64,000 nt of DNA from NCBI RefSeq assembly GCF_003060825.1, contig NZ_CP028922.1, positions 3,269,001-3,333,000 of the forward strand. The letters run 5' to 3'. The translations under genes and the position numbers were made by a program. Source of the DNA: Paenibacillus sp. CAA11 (GTDB lineage Bacteria > Bacillota > Bacilli > Paenibacillales > Paenibacillaceae). Below the pieces are notes generated by a model. It searched no databases. It was not told where the DNA came from and worked only from the letters and a program-made list of their open reading frames with translations. Of the stretch, positions 41,962 to 51,370 are shown piece by piece; the stretch's first letter is position 1, and every line of letters starts with the position of its first letter.

Positions 41962-43395
41962 CTACCATCTGCTTCTGCGGAAAATCCGCAGGTTAACCAG
42001 CTGATAAGCCAGCCATACTACAGCAACAACGAGCATCATATCGAAGCAGACGTTAAACAGGAACAAATGCTTCCCGATATCAGCTTGGCCATCCCCCATG
42101 ATTGGAACCATAAATCCAATGATGCCTACAAGGCCAATGAGCATCATAAGCTCTGTCCGGATCCGGCTGTGACGGTCCCATCTGCGGATGTATTCAAATA
42201 TAGCTATCCCATAGTAGACTACATAGAACAAAGTAATAAACAGCAAGCTCTTCGGCATGTGCTTGTTCTTAAACTCGCTATAGGCGCTGTACGTATAAGC
42301 AAGCGCACCTGACGGCTTATTCTCTTGTTTCACATAAGAACCTAAGTAATACGGCCTGATGCTCATGCTGTTATTTGCCGCAAACTCCATCTTGCTGATC
42401 AGCCTGGATGGGTGCTTTAAATAGAACAACAGCACATCCTTATGAGATACCCGATCATAGAAATCTTCCTTCATTGAAGGGGCATCCTGCTTGATCGCTG
42501 TGTCTGTCTGGAAATAATTCGTACCGGCCAGCACCGACAGATGCTCCGGCAATCCCAGCTCTTTGAGGTCCCCTGGAACATCAGGAGAACCGTTCAGAAT
42601 TCCGTAGAAGAAGGTTTGATACAAATTGATATTCTTCAAATCTTTCGGAGCCGCAATATACATCACCACCGAAATGACAAAAATCGAAACCGACAACCAC
42701 ATTGTTAGGCGGCGCCAGCTCAAATCATAACGCAGCGTCATAAAGCGCAGTCCCAATAAAGCGAATAAGATCCCCACCGGAGCATTCTGGATCTTGGAAC
42801 AGGTGAGGAAGAAGACAGCGATGAAGTACATCCACAGCACCTTCTTCGACGGCTCCTCCTGATTTAAGAGCCACAACGCCAGCCCCACAGAGAGCAGCAT
42901 GAACACAAGCGAAACCGGTTCACCGAAGAGCGAGTTGAAGTAAGCCAAATACGCAACATCGTAGAACACAAGCAGCAGGCAAATCGCAAGAACAATGCCA
43001 ACAATCGTGGATTTGTATTTATTATGCCGCACTAAGATGAAGGTTGCTGCGAGCAGAAGAATGCAGAACAACGCCCCCATCACCCGGATATCGAAGGCCG
43101 AAGGATGAAATATGTATCCGATCAGCCGAGCTGCTGCAACAAGAATAATCTGGGTTGAAGTATAAAAACCTCTGAAAAAATGATCATAGGCAAAATATTG
43201 GTGAGAATAACCAAAGAATCGATCCTCATAGGACTCTCCCGGCACTCCGTAATTCAGCCCGATCGTCCCCATTACCCTCAAAAAGTCACCGTTATCCGCC
43301 ACTCCGATAAACGGCTTCATAAACAGAAGGTAGATTATAATACATGCCCCTGCCAGAACGGCCACCCATTCAGCAGTAAAAAATCTTCTCATCAT
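41962..43395 (-). CDS. Polytopic membrane protein, probable GT-C-type glycosyltransferase
   Basis: 477 residues with roughly ten to eleven membrane helices. The first extracytoplasmic loop carries VADNGDFLRVMG, an acidic motif of the kind used by GT-C enzymes that take sugar from a lipid carrier. I know no close named homologue. It overlaps the stop of gtrA by four bases, and the gtrA-gtrB context strongly suggests it transfers the sugar flipped by GtrA onto a cell-surface acceptor such as a teichoic acid or other wall polymer. Confidence 0.7.
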   Translation of the reverse strand: MMRRFFTAEWVAVLAGACIIIYLLFMKPFIGVADNGDFLRVMGTIGLNYGVPGESYEDRFFGYSHQYFAYDHFFRGFYTSTQIILVAAARLIGYIFHPSAFDIRVMGALFCILLLAATFILVRHNKYKSTIVGIVLAICLLLVFYDVAYLAYFNSLFGEPVSLVFMLLSVGLALWLLNQEEPSKKVLWMYFIAVFFLTCSKIQNAPVGILFALLGLRFMTLRYDLSWRRLTMWLSVSIFVISVVMYIAAPKDLKNINLYQTFFYGILNGSPDVPGDLKELGLPEHLSVLAGTNYFQTDTAIKQDAPSMKEDFYDRVSHKDVLLFYLKHPSRLISKMEFAANNSMSIRPYYLGSYVKQENKPSGALAYTYSAYSEFKNKHMPKSLLFITLFYVVYYGIAIFEYIRRWDRHSRIRTELMMLIGLVGIIGFMVPIMGDGQADIGKHLFLFNVCFDMMLVVAVVWLAYQLVNLRIFRRSRW

Positions 43396-43853
43396 TCATT
43401 CGACCCTTCCCTTAATTCGGTTTCCTTTCGCGAAAATGTGATCCGCTTCTGCCCAAAGTAGTTCATGATCGTATATAATCCGCTCCCCGCTAATGCCGCC
43501 AGATTATCCTGCAAACGCGCACCTGCGGAAGGCAGAACCAGGGCAAGCAGCTGCTGCGCCGCTACCGCTGCCGCTCCATAAGCGACTGCATAGCATACTG
43601 CAGTGACAGCCATGAATCTCCACAAAGTAGCTCTGATGCTAGCTGTTGAGCGGAAGGTAAAGCTCTTATTCATGAAATAGCTGTTTACAGCGCCAACAAC
43701 ATTCCCTACCAGTGTAGAGATCCAATAGTTGAAGCCTAACGCGTTCAGACATATAAAGGTCACGGAAAGACCGATCAGGGTATTCACAATCCCGACCAGC
43801 GCAAACCGGATAAAGCCGCTCCCCACAACCTTGGAAACCGCCTTACCGCTCAT
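43392..43853 (-). CDS. GtrA-family membrane protein (putative lipid-sugar flippase)
   Basis: 153 residues with four membrane helices. The GtrA signature is FIRFALVGIVNTLIGLSVT at the start and GAVNSYFMNKSFTFR in the middle. GtrA-type proteins are thought to flip undecaprenyl-phosphate-linked glucose or a similar sugar to the outer leaflet. It overlaps gtrB by 11 bases and the GT-C gene by four. Confidence 0.9.
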   Translation of the reverse strand: MSGKAVSKVVGSGFIRFALVGIVNTLIGLSVTFICLNALGFNYWISTLVGNVVGAVNSYFMNKSFTFRSTASIRATLWRFMAVTAVCYAVAYGAAAVAAQQLLALVLPSAGARLQDNLAALAGSGLYTIMNYFGQKRITFSRKETELREGSNE

Positions 43854-44856
43854 GACCGGAATCCTCTCGTACGTCCCTTACTCCCACCTGTTCCCCCGCT
43901 GCCGAAGGAAGGTGCTGCTCGATCAAATAAAGAGGTCTATGCTTCACTTCCTTGTAAATCTTGCCGATGTATTCCCCGATCAGTCCCAGTGAAATCAAGA
44001 CCATACCCCCAATAAACCACAGGGACAGCATAAGGGAGGTCCATCCGGTAACCACATTCCCGGAGATCTTGGAGAATACCGAGTAGATCCCGGCCAGGAC
44101 ACTCACTCCAAAAAAGAGAAAGCCCGATACAGTTACAAGCCGAATCGGCTCTACGCTCAGCGAGGTAATTCCTTCAAAGGCAAAGGCCAGCATTTTCTTG
44201 AACGGATATTTGGATTCGCCCGCAAACCGCTCCAGCCGGTCATACTTCACCGTAGTAGATTTAAGGCCGATAAGTGGAACCATCCCGCGAAGGAATAGAT
44301 TCACTTCCTTGAATTTGGCCAGCTGCTCCAGCGCATTTTTACTCATCAGGCGATAATCCGCATGGTTGTATACCACCTTTAGCCCCATCCACTTCATTAG
44401 ACGATAGAACGCGAGCGCCGAGTTGCGCTTGAACCAGGTATCCGTACTGCGGCTCTCCCGCACACCGTATACGATTTCATACCCTTCCCGATACCGCAGT
44501 ACAAATTCACGAATTACTCTAACATCATCCTGCAAATCGGCATCAATGGAGATGACACAATCCGCCTGCTCCTTCGCCTGCATCAGCCCGCTGAGCAAGG
44601 CATTCTGATGCCCCACATTAGCGGCCAGCTTCAGCCCGGCAACCAAGGCATTGCGCTCATGATGCTCTTCAATAATCTCCCACGTGCGATCCGAACTGCC
44701 ATCATTCACAAAGAGCAGAAAGCTCTTGTCCGAGACCAGTCCTTCCTTCATTAATCCATTTAGCACATCGCTAAGTTGTCGGATCGTCTCTTCAAGCACA
44801 GGTTCCTCATTATAACAAGGCACGACGATGCCCAGCGTTGGACTTTCTTGTACCAT
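43843..44856 (-). CDS. GtrB-type family 2 glycosyltransferase (undecaprenyl-phosphate sugar synthase)
   Basis: 337 residues from the ATG at 44854-44856, preceded by AAGGTGG; the frame runs further upstream without a better start. GT2 motifs: VVPCYNEEPVLEETI, the metal-binding SIDADLQDD, and DYRLMSK with FKRNSALAFYRL. Two C-terminal membrane helices (about 235-300) are typical for GtrB/DPMS enzymes. It moves a sugar from UDP-sugar to undecaprenyl phosphate on the inner face of the membrane. First gene of a three-gene operon. Confidence 0.92.
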   Translation of the reverse strand: MVQESPTLGIVVPCYNEEPVLEETIRQLSDVLNGLMKEGLVSDKSFLLFVNDGSSDRTWEIIEEHHERNALVAGLKLAANVGHQNALLSGLMQAKEQADCVISIDADLQDDVRVIREFVLRYREGYEIVYGVRESRSTDTWFKRNSALAFYRLMKWMGLKVVYNHADYRLMSKNALEQLAKFKEVNLFLRGMVPLIGLKSTTVKYDRLERFAGESKYPFKKMLAFAFEGITSLSVEPIRLVTVSGFLFFGVSVLAGIYSVFSKISGNVVTGWTSLMLSLWFIGGMVLISLGLIGEYIGKIYKEVKHRPLYLIEQHLPSAAGEQVGVRDVREDSGHER

Positions 44857-45000
44857 ACACAACCACCTTAATCTATGTATCTTGGTAATGCTGCTGATTA
44901 TTCTGCAAAATACCAACGTCCATTGTAACATTTTCTTACGCAATGGCAAAGTTCAAGCAGTATCTTACTTATTTAACCATACTAGGTGCTGTATGACACA

Positions 45001-45058
45001 AAAAAAAGAGAAACCATTCCCAGAGCCGCTAACCATTAACTGCTCCTTATGGCTTCTC
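45001..45058 (-). terminator. Terminator of the kdgK-kdgA operon
   Basis: On the minus strand GAGAAGCCAT ... ATGGTTTCTC (arms 45049-45058 and 45008-45017) followed by TTTTTTT. It lies 43 bases after the kdgA stop. The rest of the gap up to gtrB (45059-45101, 44857-45000) shows nothing else. Confidence 0.8.
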
Positions 45059-45101
45059 CCTATTCGTCTATGGAATTGCCGCTCCTGGCTTAGTCTCTAA
45101 G

Positions 45102-45764
45102 CTAACGGACAGCAGATTTATAAGCTTCCACATATTCATTAGCTTTATGGGCAACAAGCGAGTAATCTTGGCGTTTCAGCGCCTCGCTGGTCAAATCTGA
45201 ACCGATGCCTACAGCTACGGCACCTGCCCGGATCCAATCCGCCAAGTTCTCAAGGCTGACCCCGCCTGTAGGCATAATATTGGCCTGCGGCAGCGGACCC
45301 TTAATCGCTTTGATAATCGACGGTTCAAAGACGTTGCCCGGGAACAGCTTCACCACATCCGCTCCAAGCTCGAGCGCTGTCTGAATCTCGCGGATCGTCA
45401 TCGCTCCTGGCATCACAGGAACCCGGTAGCGGTTGCACAGCCGAATCGTCTCTTCATTCACGGAAGGAGCCACAACGAATGCAGCACCGCTCAGGATGGC
45501 TGCTCTCGCTGTCTCAGGATCCAGCACGGTCCCGGCTCCAATGACAGCCCGGCTTGCCTCCTCCTCAGCGTCCCAGCTGTACTTGCGGGCAAGTGCAGCA
45601 ATGGCCTCAAGCGCGAAGGGAACCGTTAAAGTCACTTCGATCACTTTAATCCCCCCCGCAATCGCCTGCTCTGCCAAAGCCACAACTTGCTCAGGGCTGT
45701 CCCCCCTTAGAACCGCCACCATACCTTCTTGTACGATTTGCTGTACAATCTGAAATTTTTTCAT
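45102..45764 (-). CDS. kdgA: 2-Keto-3-deoxy-6-phosphogluconate aldolase
   Basis: 220 residues, KDPG/KHG aldolase family. The catalytic Glu is in VIEVTLTVP and the Schiff-base Lys in VVKLFPGNVFEP; GAGTVLDPE and MPTGGVSLENL are further signatures. It splits KDPG into pyruvate and glyceraldehyde-3-phosphate, the last step of the pectin and hexuronate pathway. It follows kdgK by 51 bases. AAAGGATG precedes the ATG. Confidence 0.94.
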   Translation of the reverse strand: MKKFQIVQQIVQEGMVAVLRGDSPEQVVALAEQAIAGGIKVIEVTLTVPFALEAIAALARKYSWDAEEEASRAVIGAGTVLDPETARAAILSGAAFVVAPSVNEETIRLCNRYRVPVMPGAMTIREIQTALELGADVVKLFPGNVFEPSIIKAIKGPLPQANIMPTGGVSLENLADWIRAGAVAVGIGSDLTSEALKRQDYSLVAHKANEYVEAYKSAVR

Positions 45765-45815
45765 ATTAAGAGTTCATCCTTTCCTTTATGAATTAAGATT
45801 GCTTCGTCTGCTTCA

Positions 45816-46796
45816 CTAGCGCTCCACATGTGACTTCCCTTCAAGAACCTGTTCAACCTCTGTCCATGAAGGCAGCCCTTCCCAGTCTCCAGGAGTCTGG
45901 ATCACCATCGAACCGATCAGATTGCCAAGACGTACAGCTTCTCCGTGGCCCCTACCCTGAAGAAGACCTGCCAAGAATCCTGCGCAAAATCCGTCTCCTG
46001 CTCCGACCGTATCTACCACGCGCTCTACATTAAAATAAGGAATCTCCGAGAGGTTCCCATCCTCGAGCAAATAAGTCACTTGATCGCCGCCCTTGATAAT
46101 CTTCACCGCGGACAAGGTATTCAATTGGCCGATGATCTCTTCCAGAGAATCCGTTTCATAGAGCATCTTCAGTTCATCCAGCCCCGGGAGGAAATAATCT
46201 GCCTGCTCAGCCAATTCCAGCAGCACCGGTCTTGCCTCCTCCATGCTCCAGAGTTTCAGCCTTAGATTGGGATCAAAGCTGACCTTGGTGCCATGCTTCT
46301 TCGCAAGCTCTACCGCCTTAAACAGCGTATGTCTGCTGGAATCGCTTAAGGCAGCGGTAATTCCGGTGATATGCAGGATTGAAGCGCTTGCAATGTAATC
46401 CTCATTCAAGTGTTCTGGCTGGATGCAGCTCGCCGCAGAATTTTTTCTGTAATAATAGACCGAGCTTTTGCCGCCAACCTGCTCTCTCAGCATTAATCCT
46501 GTCGGGGCTTTCTGGTCAAATTGAACCTGTGTTATATCAACGCCTTCCCCGCGCAGAGACTTAGCGATTCGGCGTCCGATCGGGTCATCCCCCAGCCTTC
46601 CAAACCACCCTGAACTTCGGCCTAATCTGGACAAACCAATGGCCACATTGCTCTCGGCCCCCCCGAAGGACATCTCAAGTGCTGAGCTATATTCCAAGCC
46701 CTTCTGGCCCACAGACATCATCAGTCCCATGGATTCCCCAAAGGTAATTACCTCCAAGGCGGGATTTGGACCTACCCGTGAGGACACATTCACCAT
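45816..46796 (-). CDS. kdgK: 2-Keto-3-deoxygluconate kinase (PfkB family)
   Basis: 326 residues of the ribokinase/PfkB family. Signatures are FGGAESNVAIGLSRLG near the N-terminus and DTVGAGDGFCAGFLAGL with the catalytic Asp. Together with KdgA in the same operon, 2-keto-3-deoxygluconate is the obvious substrate; it yields KDPG. The gene diverges from kduI, with a 156-base promoter region between them. Confidence 0.92.
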   Translation of the reverse strand: MVNVSSRVGPNPALEVITFGESMGLMMSVGQKGLEYSSALEMSFGGAESNVAIGLSRLGRSSGWFGRLGDDPIGRRIAKSLRGEGVDITQVQFDQKAPTGLMLREQVGGKSSVYYYRKNSAASCIQPEHLNEDYIASASILHITGITAALSDSSRHTLFKAVELAKKHGTKVSFDPNLRLKLWSMEEARPVLLELAEQADYFLPGLDELKMLYETDSLEEIIGQLNTLSAVKIIKGGDQVTYLLEDGNLSEIPYFNVERVVDTVGAGDGFCAGFLAGLLQGRGHGEAVRLGNLIGSMVIQTPGDWEGLPSWTEVEQVLEGKSHVER

Positions 46797-46884
46797 ATCC
46801 CTTCACTTTCCCCTTTCCTTCGCCAAAATGAGAAATAAAAAATAATTTAAGTTCATTTACGTTTATTTTAGTACAAAAGCTTGA

Positions 46885-46914
46885 TTAATGCACCAAAAAG
46901 ATTTAATTTATACT
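46885..46914 (+). promoter_or_regulatory. Possible promoter of the kduI operon
   Basis: TTAATG (46885-46890), 18 bases, TATACT (46909-46914). The start site would lie about 30 bases before the kduI ATG. The -35 box is weak, as expected for a regulated promoter. No KdgR-type palindrome is clear. Confidence 0.4.
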
Positions 46915-46952
46915 CATACGAACAAACACTAAAACGACAAGGAGAGATTAAA

Positions 46953-47786
46953 ATGGAAATCCGCTATGCATCCCATCCTAGAGAAGTCAAGCAATTTGAT
47001 ACAGAGCGTCTGCGGCAGGAGTTTGTAATTGAATCCCTGTTTGTTCCTGGCAAGCTTACCTTGGTATACTCCCACGTGGATCGCTTTATTGTTGGAGGGG
47101 CCGTCCCGCTGGATGACAAGCTTGCTCTTGAAGCCGATCCGAAGGAAATCGGAGCTTCAACCTTCCTCGAGCGCCGCGAAGTCGGCATTATCAATATCGG
47201 AGGCCAAGGTAAAATTACGGTCGACGGTGAGGTGTACACTTTGGAATCCAGAGAATGCCTGTATGTCGGCCTAGGCGTGAAGGAGGTTATTTTTGAAAGT
47301 ACCCATGCGTCCGATCCTGCTAAGTTCTACCTGAACTCCACCCCTGCTCATAAAGCATACCCAACGGTAAAAACAGGACAGTCCGACGCTTTCAATGTTC
47401 ATTTGGGTGCAATTGAGAACTCTAATGAACGGACTATTTATCGTTATATTCATGAGAAGGGCATTCAATCCTGCCAACTGGTCATGGGCATGACCCAATT
47501 GGAAAGCGGTAACATGTGGAATACCATGCCTGCTCATACCCACAACCGCCGTTCCGAAGTATACCTGTATTTCAATCTGCCTGAGGAAAGCGTAGTGTTT
47601 CATTTGATGGGCGAACCGCAGGAAACAAGACATGTGGTGATGCGCAATGAGCAGGCCGTCATTTCACCAAGCTGGTCCATCCATAGCGGTGTAGGCACAA
47701 GCAATTATGTGTTTATCTGGGGAATGGCCGGCGAGAACCAGGTTTTTGAGGATATGGACGGCGTCGATATGAAAGAGCTAAAATAA
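46953..47786 (+). CDS. kduI: 4-Deoxy-L-threo-5-hexosulose-uronate ketol-isomerase
   Basis: 277 residues from the ATG at 46953 with AAGGAGAG eight bases upstream; the open frame begins 24 codons earlier without a site. KduI is a double-cupin zinc isomerase; the ligands are in MPAHTHNRRSEVYLY (His, His, Glu) and a later His in SWSIHSGVG. It converts DKI, from unsaturated galacturonate, to 3-deoxy-D-glycero-2,5-hexodiulosonate. First gene of kduI-deoR-kduD. Confidence 0.95.
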   Translation: MEIRYASHPREVKQFDTERLRQEFVIESLFVPGKLTLVYSHVDRFIVGGAVPLDDKLALEADPKEIGASTFLERREVGIINIGGQGKITVDGEVYTLESRECLYVGLGVKEVIFESTHASDPAKFYLNSTPAHKAYPTVKTGQSDAFNVHLGAIENSNERTIYRYIHEKGIQSCQLVMGMTQLESGNMWNTMPAHTHNRRSEVYLYFNLPEESVVFHLMGEPQETRHVVMRNEQAVISPSWSIHSGVGTSNYVFIWGMAGENQVFEDMDGVDMKELK

Positions 47787-47823
47787 ATGCATTACTCTTA
47801 AAAAGAACGGATGGAAGCCTAGA

Positions 47824-48576
47824 ATGAACCCTATACGAAGATATGAGAAAATCATGGAAGCCATGCTGGCTGAGAAAGAAGTGACGGTTGCCGAGCTTAG
47901 CGAACGGCTTCAAGTCACAGGCAAGACCATTCGGGAGGACCTGACCAAGCTGGAAGAACAGGGTCTTGTCGTGCGTGTACACGGCGGTGCTATTCTTGCC
48001 GACAGCGACCAGTTTGGCATGTTATCCGGGAAGGACCGGCTGGTTAAGCATGCGGAGGAGAAGAGCGAAATTGCCGAAGCCGCCATGAGATTTATTGGCC
48101 AAGGCGATATCGTCGCACTGGACGGAGGAAGCACCACGCTTGAGATTGCCCGGCGTCTGGGGGATTCTCCGCTAACGGTGATCACCAATGACGTCTACAT
48201 TATCAGTGAGCTTGCTCCCAAGGAGCAAATCCGGCTCGTCGTTCCCGGCGGTTATCGGGTGCGTAACATGCTGGCAGGCCCTGAAGCTGTCTCTTATATC
48301 CGCAAGCTGAATATCCAGAAAGCGTTCATCTCTTCAACCGGGGTTCATTCAGAGCACGGCTTGTCGGTTTATACCGGCGATTTAATCGATTTCAAAAGAG
48401 CGCTCATCGAGACAGCAGCCGAACGCTATGCTGTAGTTGATCATCATAAATTTGGCCAAACCGCACTGCGCACCTTTGCTTCACTGTCTGAGCTGGACGC
48501 GCTGATCACCGACCGCAAGCTTAGTCCCGAAACGGCAGAGCTGTTTGCGCAAGAAGGGGTCCGGATCGAACGGTAA
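47824..48576 (+). CDS. DeoR-family transcriptional regulator
   Basis: 250 residues: N-terminal DeoR helix-turn-helix (about 5-60, VTVAELSERLQVTGKTIREDL and VVRVHGGAI) and a C-terminal sugar-phosphate sensing domain (GDIVALDGGSTTLEIARRL, FISSTGVHSEHGLSVY). DeoR proteins usually repress sugar genes and are released by a phosphorylated sugar. Set between kduI and kduD, it is likely to control this operon and perhaps the divergent kdgK-kdgA. The ribosome binding site is only GGAAG. Confidence 0.88.
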   Translation: MNPIRRYEKIMEAMLAEKEVTVAELSERLQVTGKTIREDLTKLEEQGLVVRVHGGAILADSDQFGMLSGKDRLVKHAEEKSEIAEAAMRFIGQGDIVALDGGSTTLEIARRLGDSPLTVITNDVYIISELAPKEQIRLVVPGGYRVRNMLAGPEAVSYIRKLNIQKAFISSTGVHSEHGLSVYTGDLIDFKRALIETAAERYAVVDHHKFGQTALRTFASLSELDALITDRKLSPETAELFAQEGVRIER

Positions 48577-48624
48577 ATCCATCACTAACTAATCATTGTC
48601 GATATAATAAGGAGGTTTGTTCTC

Positions 48625-49377
48625 ATGAACTTATTTGATCTTCAAGGCAAAACCGCGCTTGTCACCGGAGCAGCCAGCGGACTAGGCCAAGGCATCGCCC
48701 TCGCCTTCGCCGAAGCTGGAGCAGATGTCATATCCGTGTCTCTATCAAGCAGCGAAGAGACCGTAAAGGGAATTCAATCATTTGGCAGACAAGCGAAGGA
48801 AATCGCCGCAGACTTAAGTCAGGCGGATCAGCTGGAGCGGATCTTCCAAGAGTCTTTGGAACTGACAGGGCAAATTGATATCCTGGTGAACAATGCCGGC
48901 ATTATACGCCGCACACCTGCTGCTCAGCACAGCAGACAAGACTGGTATGATGTGATTGACATTAACCTGCACACCGTATTTCTGCTGTCCCAACTGGCAG
49001 GAAACCATATGATCTCCCGTGGAAGCGGCAAGATTATCAACATCGCCTCCATGCTTTCCTTCCAAGGAGGCATTAATGTGCCAGGCTATACGGCGAGCAA
49101 GCATGGCGTTGCCGGATTGACCAAAGCCTTCGCCAATGAATGGGCCGACAAAGGTATTCAGGTGAACGCCTTGGCACCAGGATATATGGCCACAGACAAC
49201 ACAGCACCGATTCGCCAGGATCAAGAGCGTACCCAATCCATCACAGATCGCATTCCTGCCGGCCGCTGGGGAACACCGGATGACCTGAAGGGGCCTGCTG
49301 TCTTCCTCGCTTCTGCCGCATCCGATTACTTAAACGGACATATTCTCTGTGTAGATGGGGGCTGGATGGCTAGATAG
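48625..49377 (+). CDS. kduD: 2-Dehydro-3-deoxy-D-gluconate 5-dehydrogenase (SDR family)
   Basis: 250 residues of the short-chain dehydrogenase family: cofactor motif TGAASGLGQGIA, NNAG, catalytic Ser in INIASMLSFQGG and YTASKHG (Tyr-Lys). KduD reduces the KduI product to 2-keto-3-deoxygluconate with NADH. AAGGAGG eight bases before the ATG. It completes the kduI-deoR-kduD operon. Confidence 0.93.
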   Translation: MNLFDLQGKTALVTGAASGLGQGIALAFAEAGADVISVSLSSSEETVKGIQSFGRQAKEIAADLSQADQLERIFQESLELTGQIDILVNNAGIIRRTPAAQHSRQDWYDVIDINLHTVFLLSQLAGNHMISRGSGKIINIASMLSFQGGINVPGYTASKHGVAGLTKAFANEWADKGIQVNALAPGYMATDNTAPIRQDQERTQSITDRIPAGRWGTPDDLKGPAVFLASAASDYLNGHILCVDGGWMAR

Positions 49378-49405
49378 CACCGCCAACAAGCACCCAAAGT
49401 TAAAT

Positions 49406-49467
49406 AGGCTGCTCTTTGCATGCTGCTTTATGTCAGCCTTGCAGAAGCAGCCTTAGTCCGATTTTTT
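49406..49467 (+). terminator. Terminator after kduD
   Basis: AGGCTGCTCTTTGCA pairs with TGCAGAAGCAGCCT (arms at 49406-49420 and 49440-49453), with a TTTTTT at 49462-49467 nine bases further on. The ABC exporter gene ends at 49530 from the other side. Confidence 0.7.
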
Positions 49468-49529
49468 CAGCGGTTTAAGTAACACCAAAATCCCTTAGCA
49501 GACTTAAACTGCGTCTCTTCTCCCTTTGC

Positions 49530-51317
49530 TTACATCTGCATCTGCTTCAGCTCATAGAATGCTCCACGCCGCTCCATCAGTTCCTCAAAGGTACCGAACT
49601 CGGCCACCTTCCCCTCCTTCATGACCACAATCCGATCCGCATCCCGAATAGTAGATAAACGGTGAGCTACAATGAACGTGGTGCGGCCCCGGGTCAGCTC
49701 CTTCATCGCTTTCTGTACGATAAACTCCGAGATATTATCTAGTGCTGAAGTCGCCTCATCGAGCAGAATAATCTGCGGATCACGGATCATTGCCCGGGCA
49801 ATAGCAATGCGCTGCCGCTGGCCTCCAGACAGCTTGCCGCCATGCTCACCGATCAGTGTATCGAGTCCCTGCGGCATTTGAGCAATGACATCCTGCAGAT
49901 TGGCAAGCCGAATGACCTCCTGCAGCTTCTCTTCGGGTACATCAGACAACCCGTAAGTAATGTTATTTCGAATGGAGCCTGAGAATAACACCGTAGTCTG
50001 AGGCACCACAGCAAGCCTCTGCCGGTACAGACGAATATCCAGCTCGTCCAGTGGAATACCATCTACCCTAATCTGCCCTGCTGTCGGCCTATAGAATCCA
50101 ATCACAAGACTCAGCACGGTGGACTTTCCCGCACCAGACTCTCCTACAAATGCGATACATTCCCCCGGCTGGACGGTTAATGTAAACTGGTTCAACACAT
50201 GCTTGTCCGTATCCTTATAGCTGAACTCCACCGTATCAAATTCAAATTTACCTTCAAAATGTTCAACACTTCGCGTTCCCTGATACTCCTCAACCTGTCT
50301 GGAAGTCAAAACCTCTGAGATTGAATGGATCGATTCGAATCCTCTGGCAAACTGGGGGTACACATTCAGCATACTGTTTACTGATGCCAGAATGGTCGAG
50401 AAGAAGCCCTGATACATAACTACATCGCCAACTCGGATTTGACCGTTGTAAGCCATAATGCAAGTAAATCCCAGACACACGATCTGGAACAAGGAGAAGG
50501 AAACCCAGCTAGAGGCGCCAAATAAGGCTTCGGTAATATCAAGGCGATACCCCTTGCCTTTCAATTCGGCCAGTGTCGTATCCACCTTCTCAATCTCCAT
50601 TTCCTCCAAGCCATGCGCCCTAGTAACTGGTATCATTTCTACAGTCTCGGCCACCTGGCCGGACATGCTCTCAATTTGCTTGCGAAACTCACGGTTTCGG
50701 GCGCGGATTTTACCCCGGAAGAAAGTGATGATGATCACCCCAAACGGAATGACAAGCACAAAAAACAAACTGACCTGCAAACTCCGATACGCGGTAATGG
50801 TGATGGCAATCAACACATTTGTTACCGCCGGCATGAAGGAGTACATCATCTGTTTGGACAAAGTCTCGACCGCTTCTACATCCCGAAGCACCTTCGATTG
50901 AAGCCGGCCCGCCCGCAAATCACTGTGATAGGACATGGATAAATGCTGGAGCTTGCGAATGAGTGTGCCACGAAGCCCTGCTTCCACCTGTCTTGAGGAG
51001 CGACTCATGAAGCTTACATGTGCATAAGCGGAAGGAACATTCTGTACGATGACAATAGCAGCAATAGCTATATCCAGCCATAGCCACCCCAGACCTGCGG
51101 TGTCCGGGCTGCTCAGATGGTTGATCATATCAGCTGTAATCATTGGAATCACCCAGGTGGGCGCATGCTTGAAAACATAGAAAATCAAGGACACAAGCAG
51201 GTTTAGACGCATACCTTTATATAGCTGCAAGAGTGTATAAAAGGGTTGCCTCTCGCCCATACCCGCTTCCATAAACTGTTTCTCGAAGTCAGGGATTCGC
51301 TCTTCCGCCATACGCAT
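49530..51317 (-). CDS. ABC exporter, fused permease and ATPase
   Basis: About 595 residues from the ATG at 51315-51317 with AAGGA six bases upstream; the frame opens 17 codons earlier within a large hairpin. Six membrane helices (about 30-320) and a nucleotide-binding domain with Walker A GESGAGKST, signature LSGGQRQRIAIARA and Walker B IILLDEAT. It works as a homodimer exporting lipids, drugs or peptides. It is the last gene of the pectin operon direction, but a strong hairpin in front may insulate it, so its link to pectin use is uncertain. Confidence 0.88.
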   Translation of the reverse strand: MRMAEERIPDFEKQFMEAGMGERQPFYTLLQLYKGMRLNLLVSLIFYVFKHAPTWVIPMITADMINHLSSPDTAGLGWLWLDIAIAAIVIVQNVPSAYAHVSFMSRSSRQVEAGLRGTLIRKLQHLSMSYHSDLRAGRLQSKVLRDVEAVETLSKQMMYSFMPAVTNVLIAITITAYRSLQVSLFFVLVIPFGVIIITFFRGKIRARNREFRKQIESMSGQVAETVEMIPVTRAHGLEEMEIEKVDTTLAELKGKGYRLDITEALFGASSWVSFSLFQIVCLGFTCIMAYNGQIRVGDVVMYQGFFSTILASVNSMLNVYPQFARGFESIHSISEVLTSRQVEEYQGTRSVEHFEGKFEFDTVEFSYKDTDKHVLNQFTLTVQPGECIAFVGESGAGKSTVLSLVIGFYRPTAGQIRVDGIPLDELDIRLYRQRLAVVPQTTVLFSGSIRNNITYGLSDVPEEKLQEVIRLANLQDVIAQMPQGLDTLIGEHGGKLSGGQRQRIAIARAMIRDPQIILLDEATSALDNISEFIVQKAMKELTRGRTTFIVAHRLSTIRDADRIVVMKEGKVAEFGTFEELMERRGAFYELKQMQM

Positions 51318-51370
51318 CTGCATTCCTTCTTTCCTAGAGAAGCTGTCTTGCTGATCTATGATTTCCATAA

